Shown piece by piece: positions 25,202 through 31,207 of a DNA stretch of 31,207 bases. The stretch covers positions 1-31,207 of the forward strand of contig CAAGLA010000045.1 in the NCBI GenBank assembly GCA_900770655.1, in the 5' to 3' direction. The notes beneath the pieces were generated by a model. It made no database searches. It had not been told where the DNA came from and saw only the letters and a list, made by a program, of their open reading frames with translations. The position numbers were made by a program, and so were the translations under genes. Numbering within the stretch: the stretch's first letter is position 1; the number at the start of each line of letters is the position of its first letter. This DNA comes from Bacteroidaceae bacterium (lineage in GTDB: Bacteria; Bacteroidota; Bacteroidia; Bacteroidales; Bacteroidaceae).

Positions 25202-25270
25202 TGCTACCTCTGCCTTCGGCGAACCTCGGCTGCACTCGTTGTGTGTGCAAGCAAGCTTTCACACACTCGC
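25202..25270. repeat. 69-bp direct repeat, copy 2
   Basis: This is the second identical copy, separated from copy 1 by 4 bp. Identity this high between copies of non-coding DNA implies recent duplication or gene conversion. Confidence 0.9.
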
Positions 25271-25612
25271 TGGCACGAGCTTTCGCACCGAAAAAACCGT
25301 AGCAGGAAAATGTGTATTAAGCGAGTTAAACGCCAAGCTTGCTTGAGCGTTTAGCAACGAGCGCGGCACTCTTCAACGCAGTTAGTGCCCTTGTAGTGCA
25401 TTTTAATCATCAATGCCTTAAATGCAAGCAGTGCCAAATCGCACATCGGCTGTTGTTGCCTTCGGCGAACCTGCTTGGGCTCGGCATAGTAAAAGAATAC
25501 TTTTCCTCTGCACTCACCTAAACGCAGCTTTGTCCAGAAGAGGCAGGCAATAAATACAAGAAACTCCTACAACGCAGGTTGCAGGGGTATGTAATGGGGA
25601 TATGTGCGGTGG

Positions 25613-26005
25613 CTACTTAGCCTGTAGGGCGTGGATGAACTCGCCTACTGTCTGCATTTGGTTGACTACGAAAAGACCAGGTTCGCTGTCGATGCGTGGG
25701 TCTCTTGCAAAGGCCGACCAACAGCATTGCATCAGCTTCTTGTAAAGGGCATTCAACTCAAAATAGAGGCTCTTTACCTTGTCAAGTGTCGTTCCGTGGG
25801 AGAGTTCTGCCAACAGCTCATCGGCATACTCCTGGAAATGCAGGAAGTCCTCGCGGTCAATGGTGAGCTGATAAGGAGAAAAGGCTATTACATTCCTGTA
25901 AGTAGCCTCGCAGAAATCGGAGTATTTCCTTGCTACCTCAAGCGAGTCAATTTCATAGCCGTCGGGTAACAGACCTTTAATATTATTGGATACCTTGTGT
26001 TCCAT
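25613..26005 (-). CDS. Small helical protein of unknown function
   Basis: This is a 130-residue protein that is predominantly alpha-helical by composition. Segments such as VARKYSDFCEATYRNVIAF, FLHFQEYADELLAELSHG and KVKSLYFELNALYKKLMQ suggest a helical bundle. It has no signal peptide. I recognise no family. It lies 31 bp after the 137-residue gene in the same direction and is probably cotranscribed with it. Confidence 0.6.
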   Translation of the reverse strand: MEHKVSNNIKGLLPDGYEIDSLEVARKYSDFCEATYRNVIAFSPYQLTIDREDFLHFQEYADELLAELSHGTTLDKVKSLYFELNALYKKLMQCCWSAFARDPRIDSEPGLFVVNQMQTVGEFIHALQAK

Positions 26006-26036
26006 ATATAATAGTGACAGTTATTTTATCCATATA

Positions 26037-26450
26037 TCAAACAGCATTCTCACCATCAAAATGCATTCTACGGTATCGTGTAATAAGGATGCCTGATTCA
26101 AGGGGCAATGATTCCATCAACTCCCAATAGGAAGAGATGCGACACCTGCCCAAAAGTTGCTTGCCCGATCCTGCTATGTACGGCAAAATCAGAAGTACTA
26201 TTTCATTTACAACACCTGCCTTCATAAGTTCCACGACATAATCAATATTGCGGTCGGTTGCCTCAATAATAAAAGAGGTGTGCGATTCCTTTATCTCCTG
26301 AATGGAAAGCGGAACTGAAATTTCGCAATCTGCATTCTCAAAAAAACTGACTACACCCAATTTATGGTAGTTGATACCCCATTTGGTTTCGCCGGAACTA
26401 TCCGATACGCAACCGTCCAATGAGAGCACCGAAAAAAGTAAAACACTCAT
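26037..26450 (-). CDS. Short RibD_C/dihydrofolate-reductase-like protein
   Basis: This is a 137-residue protein. The N-terminal SVLLFSVLSLDGCVSDSSGETKW resembles the first strand and loop of RibD C-terminal/DHFR-type reductases (SLDG motif). The later VVELMKAGVVNEIVLLILPYIAGSGKQLLG matches the last conserved block of that family (VDEL...P...GSGK.L). A normal domain is about 200 residues, and most of the central NADPH-binding part is missing, so this is either an internally shortened relic or a distinct short family. Base composition is like the neighbours. The 130-residue gene follows. Confidence 0.55.
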   Translation of the reverse strand: MSVLLFSVLSLDGCVSDSSGETKWGINYHKLGVVSFFENADCEISVPLSIQEIKESHTSFIIEATDRNIDYVVELMKAGVVNEIVLLILPYIAGSGKQLLGRCRISSYWELMESLPLESGILITRYRRMHFDGENAV

Positions 26451-26510
26451 TACAAATGTCGGACTGATCTACTATATATAAACTGCAATGCAATAAGCCG
26501 TCGTGTGTCG

Positions 26511-26572
26511 CAAAAATAAAAAAGAGGCCTCTGTCGATGCAAAAATAACACAAAAAACTAATTTGTCACAAA
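26511..26572 (-). promoter_or_regulatory. Two tandem promoters for the 137/130-residue gene pair
   Basis: On the minus strand, TTTG (26540-26543), N21 and TATTTTTG (26511-26518) form the proximal promoter. TTTG (26569-26572), N21 and TATTTTTG (26540-26547) form a distal one 29 bp upstream. A perfect palindrome AGAGGCCTCT (26523-26532) lies in the proximal spacer and could be an operator. Confidence 0.55.
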
Positions 26573-26762
26573 ATGAACAAAAATTCAACACACGCATAAT
26601 ATAACACTTGAAAGTGGCGAAATGTTTGGCACTATGGCGAGAAAAGGAAATAATGTTAAAAATACACCAATCTAACAAACAAACCTGCCAAGAAAAGTGT
26701 TATATATACATATTGTGAAATTGAGGTATGTTTTTATCACAGCATAACTTCGATGTATACCT

Positions 26763-26794
26763 ATTGACTTACTGCTCTTCGGTGGATATATTTG
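26763..26794 (+). promoter_or_regulatory. Upstream promoter candidate of lytTR
   Basis: ATTG (26763-26766), a 20-nt spacer and a perfect TATATTTG (26787-26794) form a good core promoter. Its -7 box lies between the two GGTGGA repeats, so a bound LytTR protein would be expected to repress it. Confidence 0.55.
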
Positions 26795-26807
26795 CATTGC
26801 GGTGGAT
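26780..26807 (+). promoter_or_regulatory. Predicted LytTR binding site, lytTR promoter
   Basis: Two identical CGGTGGAT repeats start at 26780 and 26800, 20 bp apart, which is close to two helical turns. LytTR-domain proteins typically bind tandem direct repeats spaced about two turns apart. A -7-like TAATTTCG (26836-26843) lies 36 bp after the start of the second repeat, the same geometry as at the downstream operon. Confidence 0.65.
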
Positions 26808-26835
26808 GCTTGAGTGGAAAAATCCCCCTTCCCCA

Positions 26836-26843
26836 TAATTTCG
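26836..26843 (+). promoter_or_regulatory. -7-like element of lytTR, downstream promoter
   Basis: TAATTTCG matches TAnnTTTG at all but one fixed position and ends 18 bp before the ATG. The -33 region (TTGA at 26810-26813) is weak, as expected of an activator-dependent promoter. Confidence 0.45.
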
Positions 26844-26861
26844 CATAGCAAACAGCACAAT

Positions 26862-27359
26862 ATGAAGAAGCAGTACACTACAGTCATCATAGAGGGGATG
26901 GACAGTCAAGTGACCATCCTGCACCTTTCTGCTGATACAGAAAGAGTACTCAATGCACTCAAGTACAGCAATGACAACCGCCCCCTTACGCAAAGCAGAA
27001 AAATACAATACGAAAGCATAATCTTTGTACGCAAGGAGAGTGGCTACAAGAAAGTATCTACCGAAGATATAATATACCTTGAAGCCCAACGGAACTACTG
27101 CAACATTCATCTTACAAAAGGCAACACCTACACGGTAAGCGTACCGATGAACGAGGTGTACGACGACCTTAATCCCTATGTTTTCAAGCGCGTTCACCGT
27201 TCTTACATTATCAATATGTCGCATATTGATACCTACTACGGCAATATGGTGGTGATGACTGAGAACCATCATATCCCCATCGGACGCGACTACAGGGAAA
27301 TCATATCAAAAGAGTTTACACAGATTGGCTCACGCAAGAGAGTCAAGGCAAAAGCCTGA
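26862..27359 (+). CDS. Stand-alone LytTR DNA-binding regulator
   Basis: This is a 165-residue protein starting at ATG 26862 (an upstream ATG at 26814 overlaps the predicted promoter). Residues about 1-60 (VIIEGMDSQVTILHLSADTE onward) are unlike a receiver domain. Residues about 65-160 form a LytTR domain: DIIYLEAQRNYCNIHLTKG, SVPMNEVYDDL, FKRVHRSYIINMSHID and IPIGRDYREII are its hallmark strands. With no response-regulator receiver or histidine kinase nearby, the input signal is unknown. It sits 126 bp upstream of the DUF2589 operon, and the same direct repeats precede both transcription units, so it is the likely controller. It ends in TGA. Confidence 0.88.
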   Translation: MKKQYTTVIIEGMDSQVTILHLSADTERVLNALKYSNDNRPLTQSRKIQYESIIFVRKESGYKKVSTEDIIYLEAQRNYCNIHLTKGNTYTVSVPMNEVYDDLNPYVFKRVHRSYIINMSHIDTYYGNMVVMTENHHIPIGRDYREIISKEFTQIGSRKRVKAKA

Positions 27360-27370
27360 AAAATGCTGTC

Positions 27371-27398
27371 CGGTGGATAAATCAGCCGTTGGGTGGAA
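27371..27398 (+). promoter_or_regulatory. Predicted LytTR binding site, DUF2589 operon
   Basis: CGGTGGAT at 27371 and GGGTGGAA at 27391 form a direct-repeat pair with the same 20-bp period as the pair upstream of lytTR. Parts of the spacer are shared (ATA/AAT, then GC). The pair ends 3 bp before the -33 box, the expected position for an activator contacting sigma. Confidence 0.68.
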
Positions 27399-27401
27399 CG
27401 A

Positions 27402-27434
27402 TTTGTATCAGCCAACCACGAAGGAGTAAATTAG
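27402..27434 (+). promoter_or_regulatory. Promoter of the DUF2589 operon
   Basis: TTTG (27402-27405), a 21-nt spacer and TAAATTAG (27427-27434, one mismatch to TAnnTTTG) precede the first gene with a predicted leader of about 47 nt. The leader starts with a small hairpin GCGTA/TACGC (27438-27451). Confidence 0.65.
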
Positions 27435-27485
27435 CCAGCGTAAATCTACGCAAGCTTAATTACTAACCATTAAAAGCTAAGAATT

Positions 27486-28328
27486 ATGGCTATTGACACA
27501 ACACCTTCGCAGGTAGCAACCAGTGCGTTGCAAGCGATTCCTTTTGGTTCTATGATTGGTGGCCCACTCAAAGCGTGTATCGAGGCACAGGCTATGGCCG
27601 CACAGACCTCTTGGCAATTCATCCAGGAAGTCGGCTTGAACACTAACCCACAGACAGGCGAGAAAGAGGCCGTTAATGTATCGTTCCAATTTATGCAGAA
27701 CGGACACATGGCACAACTTAATGTTCCATTGCTGACCATCGTTCCTATTCCGTACATTGCAGTACACTCAATCGACATCAACTTCAAGGCCAACATTTCA
27801 GCATCATCATCTTCTGTGACAGAGACAAGTTCTTCAGAGGCTATCGATGCCGGTGCAAATGTTTCAGCAAAGTTAGGTTGGGGACCATTCAGCGTACAGG
27901 CTGATATGAAAGCCAACTACTCTTCAAAGAAAGACTCAAAGGCAACACAGAACTCACAGTATAGTGTCGAGTACACTATGGACATCGCAGTGAAAGCAGG
28001 TCAGGACAGTATGCCTGCCGGTCTTGCCAAAGTGCTTGAACTCCTCGGCAGTTCTTTGGATGTTACCGATCCAAACGGAACACTCGAACTCAACCTCGCA
28101 AAGGCAAAAGCCGGCGACCGTCTTATAGCAACCTATAAGAACAAGGAGGGCTTGTTCGACCCACAGACGATTGTAAACAGCAACAAGGAGTTGCAGTTCA
28201 CTATCGACGGTGACAATGCAGTATGCGTAATCCCACAGAACCCACAGGCTAGCTACTCAATCACAGCCGGCAAGAAGACTGCCGTCGTAACAGTAGTGAC
28301 CGAGAAGAAGGCAGAGACTGCTGCATAA
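27486..28328 (+). CDS. DUF2589 protein A
   Basis: This is a 280-residue protein without signal peptide. The N-terminal helix is SMIGGPLKACIEAQAMAAQTSWQFIQEVGL (hallmark GGPL...EAQ...A, given here only as pattern). A beta segment follows, VPLLTIVPIPYIAVHSIDINF near residue 90, which is the DUF2589 signature. Then come a Ser-rich loop, an amphipathic region, and DSMPAGLAKVLELLG near residue 182. A C-terminal extension of about 85 residues (NGTLELNLAKAKAG onward) looks like a separate small beta domain. The family has no assigned function. It heads the operon and is probably the most abundant product. Its high content of small and polar residues is compatible with a self-assembling protein, but that is inference. 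Confidence 0.86.
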   Translation: MAIDTTPSQVATSALQAIPFGSMIGGPLKACIEAQAMAAQTSWQFIQEVGLNTNPQTGEKEAVNVSFQFMQNGHMAQLNVPLLTIVPIPYIAVHSIDINFKANISASSSSVTETSSSEAIDAGANVSAKLGWGPFSVQADMKANYSSKKDSKATQNSQYSVEYTMDIAVKAGQDSMPAGLAKVLELLGSSLDVTDPNGTLELNLAKAKAGDRLIATYKNKEGLFDPQTIVNSNKELQFTIDGDNAVCVIPQNPQASYSITAGKKTAVVTVVTEKKAETAA

Positions 28329-28352
28329 TGTTAAACTAAACTCTCATTACTT

Positions 28353-29129
28353 ATGGCTCAATTAAGCACGATAATAGGCTCTATCCTACGCGATATGGTA
28401 TATGCACAGCACCAGGCCAACATATATGCTTCTACTTTGGAAGAGGCATACCGAAAGAGTGGTCGTCTCGAACAGTTCGCGATGCCGGCAATAGCCCTCG
28501 GCGAAATGGAACTCACGGTGCGATATGGCATTACCGAAACCGACAAGGAGACAGAACAATTCGAGGTGAATTATCCTGTACTTCGCGACAATATACGGCA
28601 TATTTGCCGTGCCGGAGCAAAACTGCTCATACGGAGCGCATTGCCAATCCTCAAGACCATATTGAAAAACACGCCGAAGATAGGTGATGTTCATATTGGC
28701 GAACTGGACTCAAACCCCGAACTGAAGAGAAAGTTCAGTGCTTTCTTGAGCCATAAGATTTACATTGCCATACAGAATGACCCACTTGCCATAACCAACG
28801 ATGACGGCACAATCAACGAAGAGGTAATAACAAACATATATGTCCACATCTGTGAGGAGTATCTTCTGCACCACGATGAAATCGAAGAGATTATCGCCCA
28901 ACACAAGGATGACAACATCACGGAGAAGGTCACCAACGCTGTAAGAGAGGCTGCAGAACTTGAAGTGCCGTCCATCGTGGCCGGTATGAACAACAAACGT
29001 AAGCGTATGATGCCGTCAGTGGATGTGGTGGTAGGAACTGAAGAACTCAACAAACTGCCCGAAGAAGCCATACACACCCTGCACTTCAAAGTGACACCGC
29101 AGACAATCAATCTATACACCAAAGAATAA
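28353..29129 (+). CDS. Divergent DUF2589-like protein
   Basis: This is a 258-residue protein with no signal peptide. By eye it follows the same plan as its two neighbours: an N-terminal helix with IIGSILRDMVYAQHQANIYA (compare GGPL...EAQ...A), then FAMPAIALGEMELTVRYGI in the place of VPLLTIVPIPYI...INF. The middle is helical and acidic (DDGTINEEVITNIYVHICEEYLL). The end, SVDVVVGTEELNKLPEEAIHTLHFKV, may be a further strand pair. I do not recognise a named family, so relatedness to DUF2589 is inference. It starts 25 bp after gene A. Confidence 0.72.
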   Translation: MAQLSTIIGSILRDMVYAQHQANIYASTLEEAYRKSGRLEQFAMPAIALGEMELTVRYGITETDKETEQFEVNYPVLRDNIRHICRAGAKLLIRSALPILKTILKNTPKIGDVHIGELDSNPELKRKFSAFLSHKIYIAIQNDPLAITNDDGTINEEVITNIYVHICEEYLLHHDEIEEIIAQHKDDNITEKVTNAVREAAELEVPSIVAGMNNKRKRMMPSVDVVVGTEELNKLPEEAIHTLHFKVTPQTINLYTKE

Positions 29130-29141
29130 CCTTACACAATT

Positions 29142-29741
29142 ATGGATAGCGAGAAAAGAACAGTAAGCACCCAAATAATGGAACTCAAAGACCTTATTTC
29201 GGGACCACTTGTAGCCACCATAGATGCCGATACAATTTCCACACGCAGGTATTTGAGCTATCTCTACGAATTGGCATTCGACAAGTACGACCACGCTACA
29301 GGCAAAGTAGGTAATCTGCGTTCGTTGGAGTTCACATACTCAACAAGTGACAACGACGGCAGACACGTCCACCGTGTCCGCATCCCTCTCCTCACCCTTG
29401 TACCTCTGCCATTACTACAGGTACAAGAGGCAGACTTTGAATTTGACATTCAGATTATAGATGCTGTATCAGCCGACAAGAACGCAACATTCTCACTCAA
29501 AACTCCAGAAAGCGACACAGCCGAGGCAAACAATGAAGTAGCTGAAGGTGTAAAACTGCGTGTTGCAATGGCCGCATCCAACATCGAGAAAAGTGATGGG
29601 GTCAAGAGCCGTCAAGGACTCACCGCCAATATGAAGGTCAATGTCAAGATGCGACAGGCCGATATGCCCGGTGGAGTGTCAAACCTTTTGGGGCTTATCA
29701 CAAACAACTTGCAGATAGAAGATGCCAACGAAGAAAGTTAA
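29142..29741 (+). CDS. DUF2589 protein B
   Basis: This 199-residue protein has the same layout as protein A: an N-terminal helix starting LKDLISGPLVATIDADTIS, the signature IPLLTLVPLPLLQVQEADFEFDI near residue 85, and QADMPGGVSNLLGLITNNL at the end, matching DSMPAGLAKVLELLG of A. It lacks A's C-terminal beta extension. Two unequal paralogues side by side suggest a mixed complex in which B caps or modifies A; this is inference. It starts 12 bp after the previous gene. Confidence 0.84.
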   Translation: MDSEKRTVSTQIMELKDLISGPLVATIDADTISTRRYLSYLYELAFDKYDHATGKVGNLRSLEFTYSTSDNDGRHVHRVRIPLLTLVPLPLLQVQEADFEFDIQIIDAVSADKNATFSLKTPESDTAEANNEVAEGVKLRVAMAASNIEKSDGVKSRQGLTANMKVNVKMRQADMPGGVSNLLGLITNNLQIEDANEES

Positions 29742-29747
29742 AAGAAT

Positions 29748-29984
29748 ATGGAAACTAACAAGATAGCACCTCAACAGCGAATACCCGGAATGCCTTGCCC
29801 CCGATGTGGCAATTTTATCCCGACCTCAATAAATGAACTGCTTTCTGCCAACTACCTGCGTTGCCCTACCTGTCAGCTCCAACTAAACATTGACAGGCAA
29901 AACTCCCGAAAGGCACTCAATGCCCTCGAAAAGGTAGAAGAGGCACAAAAGCAACTGGATGAAAAGAGTAAATTCAATGGATAA
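29748..29984 (+). CDS. Four-cysteine zinc-ribbon miniprotein
   Basis: This is a 78-residue protein. CPRC (Cys17 and Cys20) and CPTC (Cys39 and Cys42) form a zinc ribbon with an 18-residue loop. A charged helix follows (NALEKVEEAQKQLDEKSK). The RC(P)xC after a GNFIPTS turn is typical of zinc ribbons that mediate protein contact. It lies 6 bp after DUF2589 B, so it is probably a dedicated partner. Confidence 0.75.
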   Translation: METNKIAPQQRIPGMPCPRCGNFIPTSINELLSANYLRCPTCQLQLNIDRQNSRKALNALEKVEEAQKQLDEKSKFNG

Positions 29985-29989
29985 AGAGT

Positions 29990-30415
29990 ATGAAAATCCT
30001 TGAAAAGTTATCACATTGGCTCAAAAAGGCATTTGCCACAAGACCAGGCAAAGATAAAAAAGAAAAGCAACCACTTACACCTGAAAAATATATTGAACGG
30101 CTGACTGACTACCTCACCAACATATCATCGGGCAAGGCGGTAAAGCTCAAGAAGAAGAATATGCGTAATATATGGCATTGTGATGTAGAGACACTGCACG
30201 ATGCATACCTATTATATATAAGCCTACCCGATGTCGTAAGCAGTGAAATCACACTCAAATACATTGCCGACACTCTTTATTACACAGTAAAAGTACACGA
30301 AACAATGATGCTTGAACTTGCGAACCGTGCCAAAGGCAAGGATTCTGTAGCTACAATAACACTCTATAAAGAGAGTGAAAAATTGCTACAAATAAAATTC
30401 AAGCTAACCCAATAA
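29990..30415 (+). CDS. Basic operon protein of unknown function
   Basis: This is a 141-residue protein. The N-terminus is amphipathic and basic (MKILEKLSHWLKKAFATRPG, then KDKKEKQ) and could bind membrane or nucleic acid. The rest is mixed alpha/beta with KYIERLTDYLTNI, WHCDVETLHDAYLLYISLP and a final strand KLLQIKFKLTQ. There is no signal peptide. I recognise no family. It starts 5 bp after the zinc-ribbon gene and 18 bp before the muramidase gene. Confidence 0.65.
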   Translation: MKILEKLSHWLKKAFATRPGKDKKEKQPLTPEKYIERLTDYLTNISSGKAVKLKKKNMRNIWHCDVETLHDAYLLYISLPDVVSSEITLKYIADTLYYTVKVHETMMLELANRAKGKDSVATITLYKESEKLLQIKFKLTQ

Positions 30416-30433
30416 CCTTTATACATTATATAT

Positions 30434-31207
30434 ATGGAAACAATCAGACTGAACTCCCGGGGCAAAGAAGTGACATACCTACAACACCTATTGAATATGC
30501 ACGGCTACAGCCTTACGGCAGACGGCATTTTCGGCAAAGGAACAGACAGAGCTGTACGCGAGTTCCAAACAAAGTGCGGACTCACAGCCGACGGCATAGT
30601 AGGAACACGCACCTGGGAAATGTTGGAGAGTGACGATGTAGAGAAAATGATAAGCCTCCAACTCACTGAAGAGGACTTCCAACGCTGTGCCACTACACTT
30701 GATGTAGAGGTGGCAACAGTAAAGGCCGTGCAAGAGGTGGAGACCGGTGGCAGAGGTGGCTTCTTTGATATAGATAAACCTGCAATCCTCTTCGAGGGCC
30801 ATATTTTTTGGAACGAACTCAAGAAGCGAGGAAAGAACCCCGAAGAGTACACCACCTACAACGAGGATATATTATATCCCAAGTGGAGTAAGGAGCATTA
30901 CAAAGGTGGAATAAAGGAATATGAACGCCTTGAGAGAGCCATTGCCATAGATGAAGAGGCAGCCATAAGCTCTGCAAGCTGGGGCTTGTTTCAGATAATG
31001 GGCTTCAACTACGCAACCTGCAAATGCGACAGCGTACAGCAGTTCGTTGCACTTATGAAAGAGAACGAGGGTAAGCAGTTAGACCTGTTCACCGCCTTTA
31101 TACAAAGCAACAGACTCGACACCTATCTGCGTAACAAGGACTGGGCCGGATTTGCCAAACGCTACAACGGACCTGCCTACGCAGAAAACCAATACGACAA
31201 AAAACTA
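30434..31207 (+). CDS. N-acetylmuramidase with N-terminal peptidoglycan-binding domain (3' end beyond window)
   Basis: 258 codons are visible and no stop is reached. A PG_binding_1 domain occupies about residues 4-68 (LNSRGKEVTYLQHLLNMHGY, ADGIFGKGTDRAV, ADGIVGTRTW). An N-acetylmuramidase domain of the DUF3380 type follows from about residue 95: VQEVETGGRGGF with the candidate catalytic Glu, AILFEGHIFW, ASWGLFQIMGFNY near residue 190, and FAKRYNGPAYAENQYD near the visible end. This should cut the glycan chain of peptidoglycan. No signal peptide is seen, as in modular phage endolysins, so access to the wall needs lysis or another route. The C-terminus is probably only a few residues away. Confidence 0.88.
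   Translation, partial: METIRLNSRGKEVTYLQHLLNMHGYSLTADGIFGKGTDRAVREFQTKCGLTADGIVGTRTWEMLESDDVEKMISLQLTEEDFQRCATTLDVEVATVKAVQEVETGGRGGFFDIDKPAILFEGHIFWNELKKRGKNPEEYTTYNEDILYPKWSKEHYKGGIKEYERLERAIAIDEEAAISSASWGLFQIMGFNYATCKCDSVQQFVALMKENEGKQLDLFTAFIQSNRLDTYLRNKDWAGFAKRYNGPAYAENQYDKKL

Larger units (their letters stand above)
24898..25612. other. Gene-free, repeat-containing stretch
   Basis: No convincing gene lies in these roughly 715 bp; short open frames here are repeat-driven. The stretch contains a 69-bp direct repeat, a partial third copy of CCTTCGGCGAACCT near 25459, and a hairpin AAACGC/GCGTTT with an inner AAGC/GCTT at 25328-25352. It may be decayed or mobile intergenic DNA. Confidence 0.6.
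26451..26861. other. Divergent intergenic region between the reductase-like and lytTR genes
   Basis: No gene is seen in these 411 bp. The left part holds two minus-strand promoters and an AGAGGCCTCT palindrome. The right part holds the lytTR promoter region with its repeats. The middle is AT-rich. Confidence 0.6.

Noticed and set aside
25129..25270. Possible CRISPR array
   Set aside because: Only two copies, a 69-bp unit and a 4-bp gap; no spacers and no cas genes.
25106..25354. Two short overlapping open frames across the 69-bp repeats
   Set aside because: They translate the duplicated DNA in two frames with identical repeated peptides; no promoter or family supports them.
24187..31207. 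Genomic island bounded by tRNA attachment sites
   Set aside because: The region is clearly accessory, but I find no tRNA, integrase or direct-repeat boundary inside the window, and the right end is cut off.

Overview
The window looks like a chromosomal segment from a member of the Bacteroidales. Several promoters match the Bacteroidetes primary sigma pattern (TTTG, about 20 nt, TAnnTTTG, or the variant TAnnTTCG). Start codons lack Shine-Dalgarno sequences. The gene families (S37/PS-10 peptidase, DUF4251, a long YebC, M24B aminopeptidase P, DUF2589) are typical of that order.

Positions 1-24100 are mostly housekeeping genes, largely on the minus strand. In order they are: a WG-repeat secreted protein; a glycerophosphodiesterase-like lipoprotein coupled to an Xaa-Pro aminopeptidase; an ATP-grasp-like protein; tRNA-His with its own promoter and terminator; a small unknown protein; a C4 zinc-ribbon coiled-coil protein with Nif3; a C-S lyase/aminotransferase with an iron-type ABC ATPase and an S37 peptidase; a plus-strand trio (two small orphans and a GT2 glycosyltransferase); nagB with a GH43-like lipoprotein; a DUF4251 protein; yebC; pheT; an acyltransferase; trpS; and dnaB. 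Convergent genes are separated by long perfect palindromic terminators.

About 24100-31207 is accessory. It begins with a HigBA-type toxin-antitoxin pair whose promoter carries a palindromic operator. A gene-poor stretch of about 750 bp follows, with a 69-bp direct repeat, and then two small minus-strand genes. The region ends in a plus-strand cassette that runs off the window: a stand-alone LytTR DNA-binding regulator, then six closely spaced genes. These are a DUF2589 protein, a divergent relative of it, a second DUF2589 protein, a four-cysteine zinc-ribbon miniprotein, an unknown basic protein, and a peptidoglycan-binding N-acetylmuramidase without a signal peptide.

The most notable result is that the lytTR gene and the DUF2589 operon are each preceded by a pair of GGTGGA-type direct repeats. 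In both cases the repeats are 20 bp apart, and a -7-like element starts exactly 36 bp after the start of the second repeat. This predicts one regulator controlling itself and the cassette. I know of no assigned function for this cassette; an envelope-remodelling, lysis or release device is a hypothesis only. A second oddity is an in-frame TGA in the DUF4251 gene, followed by 63 proline-rich in-frame codons that end exactly at the terminator.
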